NCBI GenBank assembly: GCA_016927855.1
Contig: JAFGLV010000132.1
Location: 1-64,000 of the forward strand
Source of the DNA: Sedimentisphaerales bacterium
Lineage (GTDB): Bacteria; Planctomycetota; Phycisphaerae; Sedimentisphaerales; Anaerobacaceae
DNA length: 64,000 bases
Direction: 5' to 3'
Shown here: piece by piece, positions 25,571 to 33,526 of the stretch
Layout of the letters: each line of letters begins with the position of its first letter
How positions within the stretch are numbered: position 1 is the stretch's first letter
Program-made: the position numbers and the translations under genes
The notes under the pieces: generated by a model
The model's input: the letters and a program-made list of their open reading frames with translations, nothing else
The model's database searches: none
Told to the model about the DNA's origin: nothing

Positions 25571-26788
25571 CTATCTCAGCGCGACCGATCCGCTGCCGCT
25601 TTCGAGACGAAGCGCCCCGTTTCCCTGGCCGACCGTGCCTTCAATCTTCTTCTTGTCGCCGATCCTTCCGGTGATCGTGACCGGCAGGTCGCTCTCAACC
25701 GAACCGTAGCTGGTCGAGAGCGTGACCCGGCCCGCGAAGCTGGGCGGCGCCGTGAGCGTTACGCTTCCGTACGAGCTTCGGACACTCGCGGTCAGATCCG
25801 ATGGGCAGGCCGGCGTGCAGACGATCTCGACGCTGCCGCTGCCCGAATGGGCTTCAAGCTCGCGCGTGGTGATCTGGCGACCGTCGATGCGCCCGTATGA
25901 AGCGGACAGCTCGATGCGCGCTGCGTCGCTTTCAGCAATGGCTACGCTGCCGCTGCCTGAGTGGTACTTGATCGTGTCGCCTTTGAGATGGCTGCCGGTA
26001 ACGGCGCCGTAAGAGCTGTCGACCTCGCACGCTGCGAAGGTCGCGCCGGAGATCGCGATCGAGCCGCTGCCGGATCGGACGGTCAGATCGCCGCCGGAGA
26101 ACCCGTCGCAAGTGATCGAGCCATAAGACGAGTCGATCCGCGTCTGGCCTTCGAGATTCGCGGTGTGGATCGACCCGCTACCGCTGTGCAGCGCGATTTC
26201 CGAGCCCGTCACATCTCGGCACGAGATCGACCCGTACGAGGTATCCAGATGCGTTGTCCCGCTGATCCGCTCGGCTTCGATCGAGCCGCTGCCGGTCTTG
26301 CCGTTGACGGTTCCCTCGAACCCGGCCAGGGTCACACTGCCGTATCCGCTTCGGCACGCGACGTTCGCGCGTCGAGGCACCATGATCTTGTAGCTGACGC
26401 TGATACCCCGGTTGTTGGGGAGCGTCGGCTGGTCGGCGCGGACCCTGAGCGTATCGTTCGATTGCTCCAGCTTGATCTCGACCTGCTCGGCCAGCTCCTG
26501 CGCCTCTTCCTCCGTCGGCGCAAAGCCGGTGATGGTCGCGACGATGCTGCAATCGGTCCCGTCCGTTCCCGTCACGCCGATCGAGCCCGATGACGTGTCT
26601 ACATCCAGGGTCGAGCCTGCTGGGAACGGCGCTTCGTGCGAGGAGGTCCTTTCGTATCGCCTCTGATTGCCGCCGATCTGGTTCCAATTGCGTACGTAGA
26701 TGCCCCGGCCGTCACAGCCAACCGCAGCGAGCAGCGCCGCCAGGCCCAGACCCAGGGAAATCCGTTGCCACGAGTGAAACGAGCGCAT
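25571..26788 (-). CDS. DUF4097-type beta-repeat lipoprotein, alternating SGSGS/SSYGS pattern
   Basis: This 405-residue protein starts at ATG 26788 behind GAAAGGAG. The signal ends in a lipobox (LLAAVGC, Cys about 25). Residues 60 to the end are a beta-strand repeat in which SGSGSI and SSYGSI motifs alternate every 16-22 residues (for example LHSGSGSIHTANLEG, then IDSSYGSITCDGFSG). DUF4097 repeats are predicted to stack as a beta-helix or beta-sheet. The protein is probably anchored in a membrane facing outward. A paralogue lies 26 bp upstream on the same strand and likely in the same operon. Function is unknown. Confidence 0.85.
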   Translation of the reverse strand: MRSFHSWQRISLGLGLAALLAAVGCDGRGIYVRNWNQIGGNQRRYERTSSHEAPFPAGSTLDVDTSSGSIGVTGTDGTDCSIVATITGFAPTEEEAQELAEQVEIKLEQSNDTLRVRADQPTLPNNRGISVSYKIMVPRRANVACRSGYGSVTLAGFEGTVNGKTGSGSIEAERISGTTHLDTSYGSISCRDVTGSEIALHSGSGSIHTANLEGQTRIDSSYGSITCDGFSGGDLTVRSGSGSIAISGATFAACEVDSSYGAVTGSHLKGDTIKYHSGSGSVAIAESDAARIELSASYGRIDGRQITTRELEAHSGSGSVEIVCTPACPSDLTASVRSSYGSVTLTAPPSFAGRVTLSTSYGSVESDLPVTITGRIGDKKKIEGTVGQGNGALRLESGSGSVALR

Positions 26789-26814
26789 CTGTGCGTCTCC
26801 TTTCGTCGGTTCGT

Positions 26815-27738
26815 TCACCGTATCGTAATCGATCCGTCGCTCGTTCTGAGCGTGACTCTGCCTTCGCCGGCACCGATGGTCCCGTTGAGCGACTTGCCGA
26901 CCCGGCCGTGCACCGTGATCGGCAGGGAAGTGTGGATCGACCCGTCGCTGGTAGAGGCGTCGATCACCGCCGACAGGTCGGGCGGCGCCGCGAACGTGAT
27001 GCCGCCATCGGAGGTGGTCAGCGCTATCTCCGGTGCGTTCGGTGCATCCGGCGCGCATTCGACATGGATGGAGCCGTCGGAAGTATGGCAAACCAAGTGG
27101 GTCGCCGCGAGACTCTCACCGCGAATACTGCCATCGCTTGTGCGTGCCTCCAGGCTGTCGCCGCGCATCTGGGCCAAGTGAATGCTACCGTCGGAGGTCT
27201 TGAGCCTGGCGTTGCCCTGCACGTGTTCGACCCGCACGCTGCCGTCGGAGGTCGTCGCGACAATCGCGCCCTGGATGTTGGTGATGCGCACCGAACCGTC
27301 GCTGGTGACCAAGTCCAGGCTCGTCTGCACCGGCAGCGTTACCACCAGCGAGACTCCGAAGCTCGCGTTCTGGATGAGCGTCGGCTTGTCGATGACCACT
27401 GCGAGCCCGGCGTCGGAGGCCTCCAGCTTGACCTGGATCTCCTCGGCCAGCTCCTGGGCCTTTTCCTGGGTCTTGGCGTAGGCGCGGATCGTCGCGAGGA
27501 CGGTACACTCGCTGGTCGCGGCACCCTCGACGGTGATCGACCCATCGCGCGTGCGCGCCTGGAAGGCCGAACCCGCCGGCAGGGGAGCCGAAAGCTCAAC
27601 CTGTCTCTCATGCCTGGCCGAAGCGCCCCACCCGGTGCCGTAGCCGCAACCGTCGATGTAGATGCAGGAGCTGGCCAGGAACAGCAGCAGGCCCAGTAGA
27701 AACGCCAGAGAAACGCGCTGGTGAATTCCCTGTCTCAT
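26815..27738 (-). CDS. DUF4097-type beta-repeat lipoprotein with TSDGSI repeats
   Basis: This 307-residue protein begins MRQGIHQRVSLAFLLGLLLF and has a lipobox ending in SSC. After a shared N-terminal domain (GSITVEGAATSECTVLATI, AQELAEEIQVKLEAS), it carries about eight TSDGSI/TSDGSV motifs spaced roughly 19-20 residues apart. The shared N-terminal domain and gene order show duplication with the downstream gene, but here a single motif repeats instead of alternating. Both proteins end in a basic residue after GS[IV][TA]-[IL]-R. Function is unknown. Confidence 0.85.
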   Translation of the reverse strand: MRQGIHQRVSLAFLLGLLLFLASSCIYIDGCGYGTGWGASARHERQVELSAPLPAGSAFQARTRDGSITVEGAATSECTVLATIRAYAKTQEKAQELAEEIQVKLEASDAGLAVVIDKPTLIQNASFGVSLVVTLPVQTSLDLVTSDGSVRITNIQGAIVATTSDGSVRVEHVQGNARLKTSDGSIHLAQMRGDSLEARTSDGSIRGESLAATHLVCHTSDGSIHVECAPDAPNAPEIALTTSDGGITFAAPPDLSAVIDASTSDGSIHTSLPITVHGRVGKSLNGTIGAGEGRVTLRTSDGSITIR

Positions 27739-28057
27739 GTTTCATTCTCCCTTCCTATTGGCTTGTCTGGTTCGGAATCCGCATATCCACGCTGTCGCAC
27801 GCGGCGCCGGGTTCGGATTATAACGGTCCAGGGTCTGGCCGGCGCGCACATTCTGATCTTCTGACCCTTCTAAGGCGTTAGTCGGGCAGAAGGATGCAAA
27901 CATTTCAGAGGCAGTACATTTTTCGTTGCTCTCGTCCGAGATGACCGCGAAGTGCGTTTGACGGACACAGAGGCCGGCGGTATAATCCCCCGCCTGTATT
28001 GCATGCGGAGACGCAGACTGTGGCGTTTCCACCAAGAGTGGATCTTTGCTTAGGCAG
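27739..28057. other. Divergent intergenic region, DUF4097 operon and bioY
   Basis: No gene is seen. It holds the bioY promoter listed separately; no clear operator or riboswitch was recognised. The promoter of the DUF4097 pair should lie within about 27740-27950. Confidence 0.4.
27958..27986 (+). promoter_or_regulatory. Sigma-70-type promoter of bioY
   Basis: TTGACG (27958-27963) and TATAAT (27981-27986) are separated by 17 bp, giving a leader of about 65 bases before ATG 28058. No inverted repeat overlapping the boxes was recognised as a BirA or BioR operator. Confidence 0.75.
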
Positions 28058-28657
28058 ATGATGATTGCTGTACCGACCGTTGCCGATCTAGCCCGGCCTT
28101 GCGAAGCGAGGCTGGCGCGACTGTATGACGCTGCCTTGGTGGGCGGCGGCTCCATCCTGGTCGCTCTCTGTACGCAAGTGGCTGTCGGAGCACCGGTTCC
28201 GATTACCGGCCAGACGTTCGCGGTGCTGATGGCTGGCGCCCTGCTGGGTTCGCGGCGCGGAGCTATGGCCGTCCTGCTCTACATCGGCCAAGGTCTGGCG
28301 GGCCTGCCGGTATTCGCCTATGGCAACAGCGGCCTGAAGGCTTTGGCCGGGCCGACTGGAGGCTACCTGGTTGGTTTCGTCGCCGCTGCCTACGTCGTGG
28401 GCGCCCTGGCCGAGCGTGGGTGGGACCGCCGGGTCGCCACTACCGTCCTGGCGATGGTGCTGGGCAATCTGTCGCTCTACATCCTCGGTCTGGCCTGGCT
28501 GGGGTGCCTGGTGCACCTGCTGGGCAAGCCTCTGGGCGGGGTCTTGAAGATCGGTCTGTATCCTTTCCTGCTGGGTGACGTAGTGAAGATTGCTCTGGCG
28601 GCGGCCCTTTTGCCGGCGGGATGGAGGCTGATTCGCCATTTTGGGTTTGAAAAGTAG
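28058..28657 (+). CDS. bioY: Biotin transporter substrate-binding protein BioY
   Basis: This 199-residue hydrophobic protein has six likely transmembrane segments. The signature region is VGAPVPITGQTFAVLMAGAL followed by LGSRRGAMAVLLYIGQGLAG and GLKALAGPTGGYLVGFVAAA. BioY is the S-component of an ECF-type biotin importer; no EcfA/EcfT genes are adjacent, so it either works alone or uses a shared energising module elsewhere. The start chosen is ATG 28058; ATG 28061 is equally possible. Confidence 0.93.
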   Translation: MMIAVPTVADLARPCEARLARLYDAALVGGGSILVALCTQVAVGAPVPITGQTFAVLMAGALLGSRRGAMAVLLYIGQGLAGLPVFAYGNSGLKALAGPTGGYLVGFVAAAYVVGALAERGWDRRVATTVLAMVLGNLSLYILGLAWLGCLVHLLGKPLGGVLKIGLYPFLLGDVVKIALAAALLPAGWRLIRHFGFEK

Positions 28658-28704
28658 CCCCGGATGTGGTAGGCTCGTCCCTGTCCGTCTATGGTTGGTT
28701 TTAC

Positions 28705-28775
28705 TGGGGAATAGTGTAACGGTAGCACGACTGACTCTGGATCAGTTAGTTCTGGTTCGAATCCAGGTTCCCCAG
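28705..28775 (+). tRNA. tRNA-Gln(CTG)
   Basis: The acceptor arm TGGGGAA pairs with TTCCCCA, the anticodon stem ACTGA/TCAGT encloses CTCTGGA with anticodon CTG, and the T-arm is CTGGTTCGAATCCAG. CCA is not encoded. It begins 47 bp after the bioY stop. Confidence 0.95.
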
Positions 28776-28792
28776 TTTCTCCTTCGCGAAGC

Positions 28793-29065
28793 TCAACGGG
28801 CGTTGGGCTCGCGCACCAGCTCGTAGAGGCCTGAGCCGGCGCGGCGGAGCTTGCCCATTTCGACGAGCTTTTCCCAGACCTCGCGCGGGTATTGGTTGGG
28901 CGGCTGGATGGCGACGATGCCGGAGCTGCGGCCGCCGCTGAAAGGGCCGCCGCCCAGGCTGGACTCTTCGTCGAGCTGGGTCAGCTTGAGGCGCTTCTTG
29001 AAGGCCTTCATCGCCTGCTTGAGATAGGCCGGGGTCAAAGCGTCGGCGGGAACGTCGTCACTCAT
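28793..29065 (-). CDS. Small conserved hypothetical protein
   Basis: This 90-residue protein starts with MSDDVPADALTPAYLKQAMK and ends in KLRRAGSGLYELVREPNAR. A helical N-terminal half (AMKAFKKRLKLTQLDEES) is followed by a Gly-rich linker (GGGPFSGGRSSG) and a compact basic C-terminus that could be winged-helix-like. It has good coding character and reads like a conserved planctomycete protein, but I cannot name a family. The ATG follows a purine-rich GCAGGAGAG. Confidence 0.6.
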   Translation of the reverse strand: MSDDVPADALTPAYLKQAMKAFKKRLKLTQLDEESSLGGGPFSGGRSSGIVAIQPPNQYPREVWEKLVEMGKLRRAGSGLYELVREPNAR

Positions 29066-29086
29066 CGCTGCTCTCCTGCTGCAAGG

Positions 29087-29239
29087 TCACCCACAATCAA
29101 TACCCAGGCATTGACTGCCGATGTCGCCCGACGGAGCCACGACCGCGATCGCGGGACCTCCGCAGTCTCTGCAACGTACCATACGACCATCGTAGCGTCG
29201 CCATGCCTGCAAGTCAATCTCATCCCGCGTGATGGTCAA
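29087..29239 (-). CDS. Possible small zinc-ribbon protein
   Basis: The frame encodes about 50 residues with CRDCGG and CLGIDC, a plausible four-Cys zinc site. It ends 21 bp before the start of the small gene at 28793-29065. No ATG with a Shine-Dalgarno sequence is present: the upstream candidate is TTG 29239, and an ATG within the frame would leave about 29 residues. It may be a short gene or a remnant. Confidence 0.3.
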   Translation of the reverse strand: MTITRDEIDLQAWRRYDGRMVRCRDCGGPAIAVVAPSGDIGSQCLGIDCG

Positions 29240-29260
29240 AGGCCGTATGCAGTGACATTC

Positions 29261-29315
29261 GTAGGGGCAACCCCCTGTGGTTGCCCAGGGCGGGCACAGG
29301 GACTCGCCCCTACAA
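29261..29315. repeat. Dispersed palindromic repeat, family A
   Basis: The element runs from GTAGGGGCAACCCCCTGTGG to GACTCGCCCCTAC, with inverted ends GTAGGGGC/GCCCCTAC. It overlaps the end of the aldolase gene: the TAG stop at 29310-29312 is part of the repeat edge. Confidence 0.75.
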
Positions 29316-30638
29316 AGGCCAGACGGGTCCGCGGCTCGGCGGGGCGGGTTCGAGACCGAAGGCGGCGCTGAGCTCATTGATGATCTGCCGGCTCATCGCG
29401 ACGTGTCCGCCGATGGGCTGGGCGTCGAGCACCGCTTCGGCCGAGTGCTCCAGGACCTCCAGCTTATCGAAGGCCGCCAGGACGCTGTCGCCGACGACCA
29501 TGACGCCATTGTTGCAGAAAACCGCGGCCGGGCTTTGCAGCGTCAGCGTCTGCGCCAGCCGGTCGAAATCGTTAAAGACCGTCTCGAAGGGCAGCAGGCC
29601 CACCTCGCGCACGAAGACATAGCTCTCCGGGATCGTATACGTGTCGATGCTGCGCCGGCACACGCTGAACGCCATCGCGTTGATCGGACAGGCGTTGACG
29701 ACCGCCATCACATCGGGATGGGCGTCATAGATCGCTCTGTGAGCCAGGACGGCACGGCTAGGGTGCTTACCGAATTCCTTCTTGCCCTTGCGGATCATGA
29801 CCAGCTCTTCGGGCAGGACCGAGTGGCGGTCCAGCGGGAAGGGCGTGATCAGGAACTTCTCGCTGTCGATCCGCGCCGAGAACGTGCCAGTCGTGGTCGT
29901 CAGCAAGCCTTGGCGGTAGCCTCGCTCGACGAACTTGCAGATCTGGTTGCGCAGTTCTTTCTCGCGAATGCCCATCATGCTCGGGTCATACTCGAACGCT
30001 TCCAGCGGCACGTCGCCTTTGGCCTGCAACTGAAGCTGCTGGTCCGTCAAATACTGCGGCTCGCCCAGCGTGTGGGCCTTGATGAGGACCTTGCAGCACA
30101 TCTCGAGCGTCTCGAACTTGCCGAACGCGTCCTGGAGGGTGGCGCCGCCGCAGCAGGCGCCGTGGTTTTCGAGGATGACACTGTCGAACCCTTCGGTGAA
30201 CTTTTGCGCGATCTTGTTGCCGAGGTCCTCGCTGCCGGGCACGCCGTACGGCGCGAAGCCCGCCGTCCCGTTCGAACGCCAGGCCTGGTGGAAGAGCTTC
30301 GTGTCGGGGACCTTGTGCGCGATGCTGAAGGCGACCAGCGCCATCGGGTGAGCGTGAACGATGGCTTTTAGGTCACGCCGCACCGCGTAGATGGCGCGGT
30401 GGAACGGATACTCCGAGGAAGGGCGGTGTAGCCCCTCGACCCGGCTGTCGGCGCGCACGCACACGATATCGTTGGCGGTCAGCGTGCCTTTGTCCACGCC
30501 GGTCGGCGTGATCCACATATCGCCGTTCTCGTCCAGGATCGACAGGTTGCCGCCGGAGGTGGTGGTCATCTTGTACCGGTAGATCCGCTGCATCGTGAGC
30601 ACCAGCTCGTCGCGGGGATGGAGGTATTCGTATTTCAT
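29310..30638 (-). CDS. Tandem class II aldolase/adducin-domain protein, second domain degenerate
   Basis: This 442-residue protein contains two class II aldolase domains. The first (about 1-215) keeps the Zn and active-site pattern: SGGNLSI, TPTGVDKG, the Glu in SSEYPFH, IVHAHP and ENHGACCGG. The second (about 225-425) has the fold but lost the Zn ligands: VVNACP replaces HAHP and CNNG replaces ENHG. The family includes fuculose- and rhamnulose-phosphate aldolases and ribulose-phosphate epimerases. The second half is probably structural or regulatory. Its stop lies in a dispersed repeat. It abuts the GH43 gene upstream (6 bp), so a sugar-use operon with the GH43 and nitrilase genes is likely. 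Confidence 0.85.
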   Translation of the reverse strand: MKYEYLHPRDELVLTMQRIYRYKMTTTSGGNLSILDENGDMWITPTGVDKGTLTANDIVCVRADSRVEGLHRPSSEYPFHRAIYAVRRDLKAIVHAHPMALVAFSIAHKVPDTKLFHQAWRSNGTAGFAPYGVPGSEDLGNKIAQKFTEGFDSVILENHGACCGGATLQDAFGKFETLEMCCKVLIKAHTLGEPQYLTDQQLQLQAKGDVPLEAFEYDPSMMGIREKELRNQICKFVERGYRQGLLTTTTGTFSARIDSEKFLITPFPLDRHSVLPEELVMIRKGKKEFGKHPSRAVLAHRAIYDAHPDVMAVVNACPINAMAFSVCRRSIDTYTIPESYVFVREVGLLPFETVFNDFDRLAQTLTLQSPAAVFCNNGVMVVGDSVLAAFDKLEVLEHSAEAVLDAQPIGGHVAMSRQIINELSAAFGLEPAPPSRGPVWPL

Positions 30639-30644
30639 GACGCT

Positions 30645-32294
30645 CTATATACCCTCCGGACCCTCGGGGTTCAAAGTGGCACTCGCGTCCTGATCGGCGC
30701 TCAGCCGGTATCGGAATTCATCTACATCGATGTGCCCGCGTTCGCCCTGATCGTTGTAGGAGAATATTCCCACACGGTCGCCTCGGTAGTGGCCCCAGGT
30801 CAACTGGTACGGTGGGCCGAAAGGCTCGAAGTGCTCGGCGTCGAAGCTGTAGGCAAAATGGTTGAGGCCATCCTGTCCCCAGGTCGATTTCAGCCATATC
30901 TCAGATTCGCCGATCACTGGGCCTGTGACGACAGAGCCGTCATGGTTGAAAAGGATCGTGCACTCGCCCTCTGCTTGACGAACGCCAAGCCAGGCGTAGG
31001 TTCTGGCGAAATGACAGAGCCCGGCTTGTTGGCCGTCCGCCATGGCGCTGATGTCGATCTTCACGATGGCTTCATTGTGGCGAGCCGCCATCGAGCGCTG
31101 GGAAATCGTATTACCTGCTTTCATCAGGCTGCCCGGCTCGAGGGGCCTGAATGCGTGCAGGCGAAGATACCCCGGGCGCGCGGTCAGCGACCATTTGTCC
31201 GCGCGCGGCTGATGGTTCCATTCCCATTGTGGCGACAGCGTTGGGCTGTCAAAATCGTCATCGGTCTGCGGGTGAACTCTGGCGTAGCTCCGGATCGGCT
31301 TCTGTGCCTGCCAGACCATGTTGCCGATGCCGTCAGGTCCGACCTGGCCGATGATCGGCCAGCCATCGACCCAGTGGACCGGCAGCAGGCATAGGGTGCG
31401 TCCTTCCCAAGCACCGGTCCCCTGGTGTGTAAGAAACCACCAGTCGCCCGATGGTAGCTGGATCAGTCCGCCCTGGTTCGGCTCACGGTCGGCGGACTTG
31501 TTGACGTGGATGAGTTGCTTCGTCTGCCAGGGGCCATCCAAACTGCGAGCGCGTCGCATCATGACCACCCGGCCTTCGGATTTCACTTCGCTGAAGTAAT
31601 GATAATAGGTTCCGTCGATCTTATAGAGCTTGCTGGCTTCGCTTCCCCGGGATTGATGGAGGACCCGATCTGTGTCCATCCGCAATTCCCTGCCATCGTC
31701 GCTCATCTCAAACAGGTGAATGTTGTATCGGATCTTCGTGTCGGGGTCTTCGGCGAAGCGGGTCATGACGAGATACGCCTGGCCGTCATCATCCCAAAAG
31801 GGACAGGTATCATTCCAGCCGCTGGTTTTCCAGACGCAGTGCAGCGGCACCCACGGCCCGGCCGGATCAATGGCGGTGGTCATGAAGATGCCTTCGTCCG
31901 GCGCGCCGAAGTACATCCAGAATTTGCCGTTGTGATATCGGATGGCCCCGGCCCAGACGCCTCGGCCGTAGCGGTTCATTCGGTCCCAGTTCATTTCGGG
32001 GCCGATTTGTGTTGCGTCATGCACGGCGTGGCTGATGATCCGCCAATTCACCAGATCCCTCGAGTGCAGCACGGACATCCCAGGCGATAAGTGCAGCGTG
32101 GAAGAGATCGCGTAATAATCATCGCCAACCCGGATGGCGTCGATATCGCTGTAGTCACCAGGAATGATCGGATTGATGAAGGTGCCATCGCCTTGGTCGC
32201 CCCAGGGACCTTTGTTGCCGGTGTCCGCCGATGCTGCGATAAACGGGCCCAGGCAGAAGAGCACCCTAACGATCAGAGTGAGCGGTTTGTTCAT
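30645..32294 (-). CDS. Secreted glycoside hydrolase family 43-like enzyme
   Basis: This 549-residue protein starts at ATG 32294 with signal peptide LIVRVLFCLGPFIAASADT. The five-bladed propeller domain shows the catalytic Asp in PGDYSDIDAI, NDTCPFWDDDGQAYLV with the second Asp, and a probable general-acid Glu in YYHYFSEVKSEG. The C-terminal half (from about residue 330, DDFDSPTLSPQWEWNHQP) is a jelly-roll-type domain common in GH43 xylosidase/arabinofuranosidase-like enzymes. It follows a nitrilase-family gene with a 4-bp ATGA overlap and precedes the aldolase gene, so these three are probably one transcript. Specificity toward xylan or arabinan side chains is only suggested. Confidence 0.88.
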   Translation of the reverse strand: MNKPLTLIVRVLFCLGPFIAASADTGNKGPWGDQGDGTFINPIIPGDYSDIDAIRVGDDYYAISSTLHLSPGMSVLHSRDLVNWRIISHAVHDATQIGPEMNWDRMNRYGRGVWAGAIRYHNGKFWMYFGAPDEGIFMTTAIDPAGPWVPLHCVWKTSGWNDTCPFWDDDGQAYLVMTRFAEDPDTKIRYNIHLFEMSDDGRELRMDTDRVLHQSRGSEASKLYKIDGTYYHYFSEVKSEGRVVMMRRARSLDGPWQTKQLIHVNKSADREPNQGGLIQLPSGDWWFLTHQGTGAWEGRTLCLLPVHWVDGWPIIGQVGPDGIGNMVWQAQKPIRSYARVHPQTDDDFDSPTLSPQWEWNHQPRADKWSLTARPGYLRLHAFRPLEPGSLMKAGNTISQRSMAARHNEAIVKIDISAMADGQQAGLCHFARTYAWLGVRQAEGECTILFNHDGSVVTGPVIGESEIWLKSTWGQDGLNHFAYSFDAEHFEPFGPPYQLTWGHYRGDRVGIFSYNDQGERGHIDVDEFRYRLSADQDASATLNPEGPEGI

Positions 32295-33325
32295 GCTGTT
32301 TCCCCTCGGTGTCGGTGGCCGGGCCATGTGCCTATGGCTGCGCGGCCTCTTTGCGTCGAGGTTTCGTTCTTCTCCATCGTGATCGGACCGTCGTCGGCGT
32401 CGCCGGGCGGGTAGATCGACTGTCTGTATGCTTGGTATGCTTCGGTACGAAGGTGCGCGAGTGTATGGTGGCCGCGGCGGCGCTGTCGTTCGGCGCGCAA
32501 AGCTGCCAGGTCGATCGGCCCGACGACGATCCGCTCGCCTGGACCGGGCTCGGCCTGGGCCAGAATCCGCCCATCGTAGTCGACGATCATGCTGCCGCCG
32601 GGCCAACTGAACGGAGGGTAGTTCTTCAGGCTCGCTCCCTGGTTCGACGCGACCACGTAGGCCATGTTCTCCAACGCGCGAACGCGATTGACGCTCGTCC
32701 ACCAATCCAGCGGCGCCGCGGTCCCCCAGGGGTCCATGTAGGCGGAGACGCGGATCAGCACCTCGGCGCCTGCCAGGCTCAACTGCCGGATCGCCTCGGG
32801 AAAGAGCCAGTCGTAGCAGATGGCCGCGCCGAGTTTGCCGATTTCAGTGTCCGTCACCGGGAACAACGGCTCGCTGTAGTCCTTCAGATCGTGGGGGCTG
32901 GTATGTACCTCCCACGGTATCCACGGATAAACCTTGCGATACTTGGCCAGCAGGCCGGTCGGTCCGATCAGGCAGGTCGTGTTGAAGACATGGCCGGGCC
33001 AGTCCGCGTCGGATTCCAGGAATGTTCCGGTCTGGATGTAGATGCCGAGTTCCTTCGCCTTCTTCGCGTAGAGGTCGGTGTGCTCGTTGGGGATCGGCAC
33101 GGCCAGGTGCTCCAACAGTTCGGCCGCAGTCGGATAAACCGGCGCTGCATGAGCGAATTCAGGGAAGACCGCCAGCCGCACGTCGAAGAAGGGCTCATAG
33201 CCGACCACGGCGTTGTCGATCATCTCCAGCATCCGGGTGACGTGTCCGGCGATCTGGCTGCGGTCGGTGGGGTTTGGCATGTCCGTCTGGCAGGCGGCGG
33301 CATAGTAGCGATCTATCGAACCCAT
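32291..33325 (-). CDS. Carbon-nitrogen hydrolase (nitrilase superfamily)
   Basis: This 344-residue protein starts at ATG 33325, behind AAAGGAAA. The catalytic triad is visible: Glu in FPEFAHA, Lys in LLAKYRKVYPW and Cys in GAAICYDWLFPEAIR. The family includes aliphatic amidases, nitrilases and beta-ureidopropionases; substrate is unknown. The stop overlaps the GH43 start by 4 bp, an unusual partner for a nitrilase-type enzyme. Confidence 0.88.
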   Translation of the reverse strand: MGSIDRYYAAACQTDMPNPTDRSQIAGHVTRMLEMIDNAVVGYEPFFDVRLAVFPEFAHAAPVYPTAAELLEHLAVPIPNEHTDLYAKKAKELGIYIQTGTFLESDADWPGHVFNTTCLIGPTGLLAKYRKVYPWIPWEVHTSPHDLKDYSEPLFPVTDTEIGKLGAAICYDWLFPEAIRQLSLAGAEVLIRVSAYMDPWGTAAPLDWWTSVNRVRALENMAYVVASNQGASLKNYPPFSWPGGSMIVDYDGRILAQAEPGPGERIVVGPIDLAALRAERQRRRGHHTLAHLRTEAYQAYRQSIYPPGDADDGPITMEKNETSTQRGRAAIGTWPGHRHRGETA

Positions 33326-33526
33326 CGTTTTCCTTTCTTGATCTCTGGTGGCATCGAGAGCGTGTCGCCTGCGGCGAGCGCGCTCGTTCATCATAACCGC
33401 TGTGCAGGGACGCAGGCAATGTTCACGTACGGGGTTGTCAACAGCGCCTGCTACGGATATCCTTGCCGCGTGTCGTAACGCCCGACAGATATGGTACGGG
33501 AATCGAGCGGGCCGCAGGAGACGCGG

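Noticed and set aside
27739-28057. Biotin riboswitch or BirA operator before bioY
   Set aside because: No biotin riboswitch class is known, and no clear palindromic operator overlaps the promoter.
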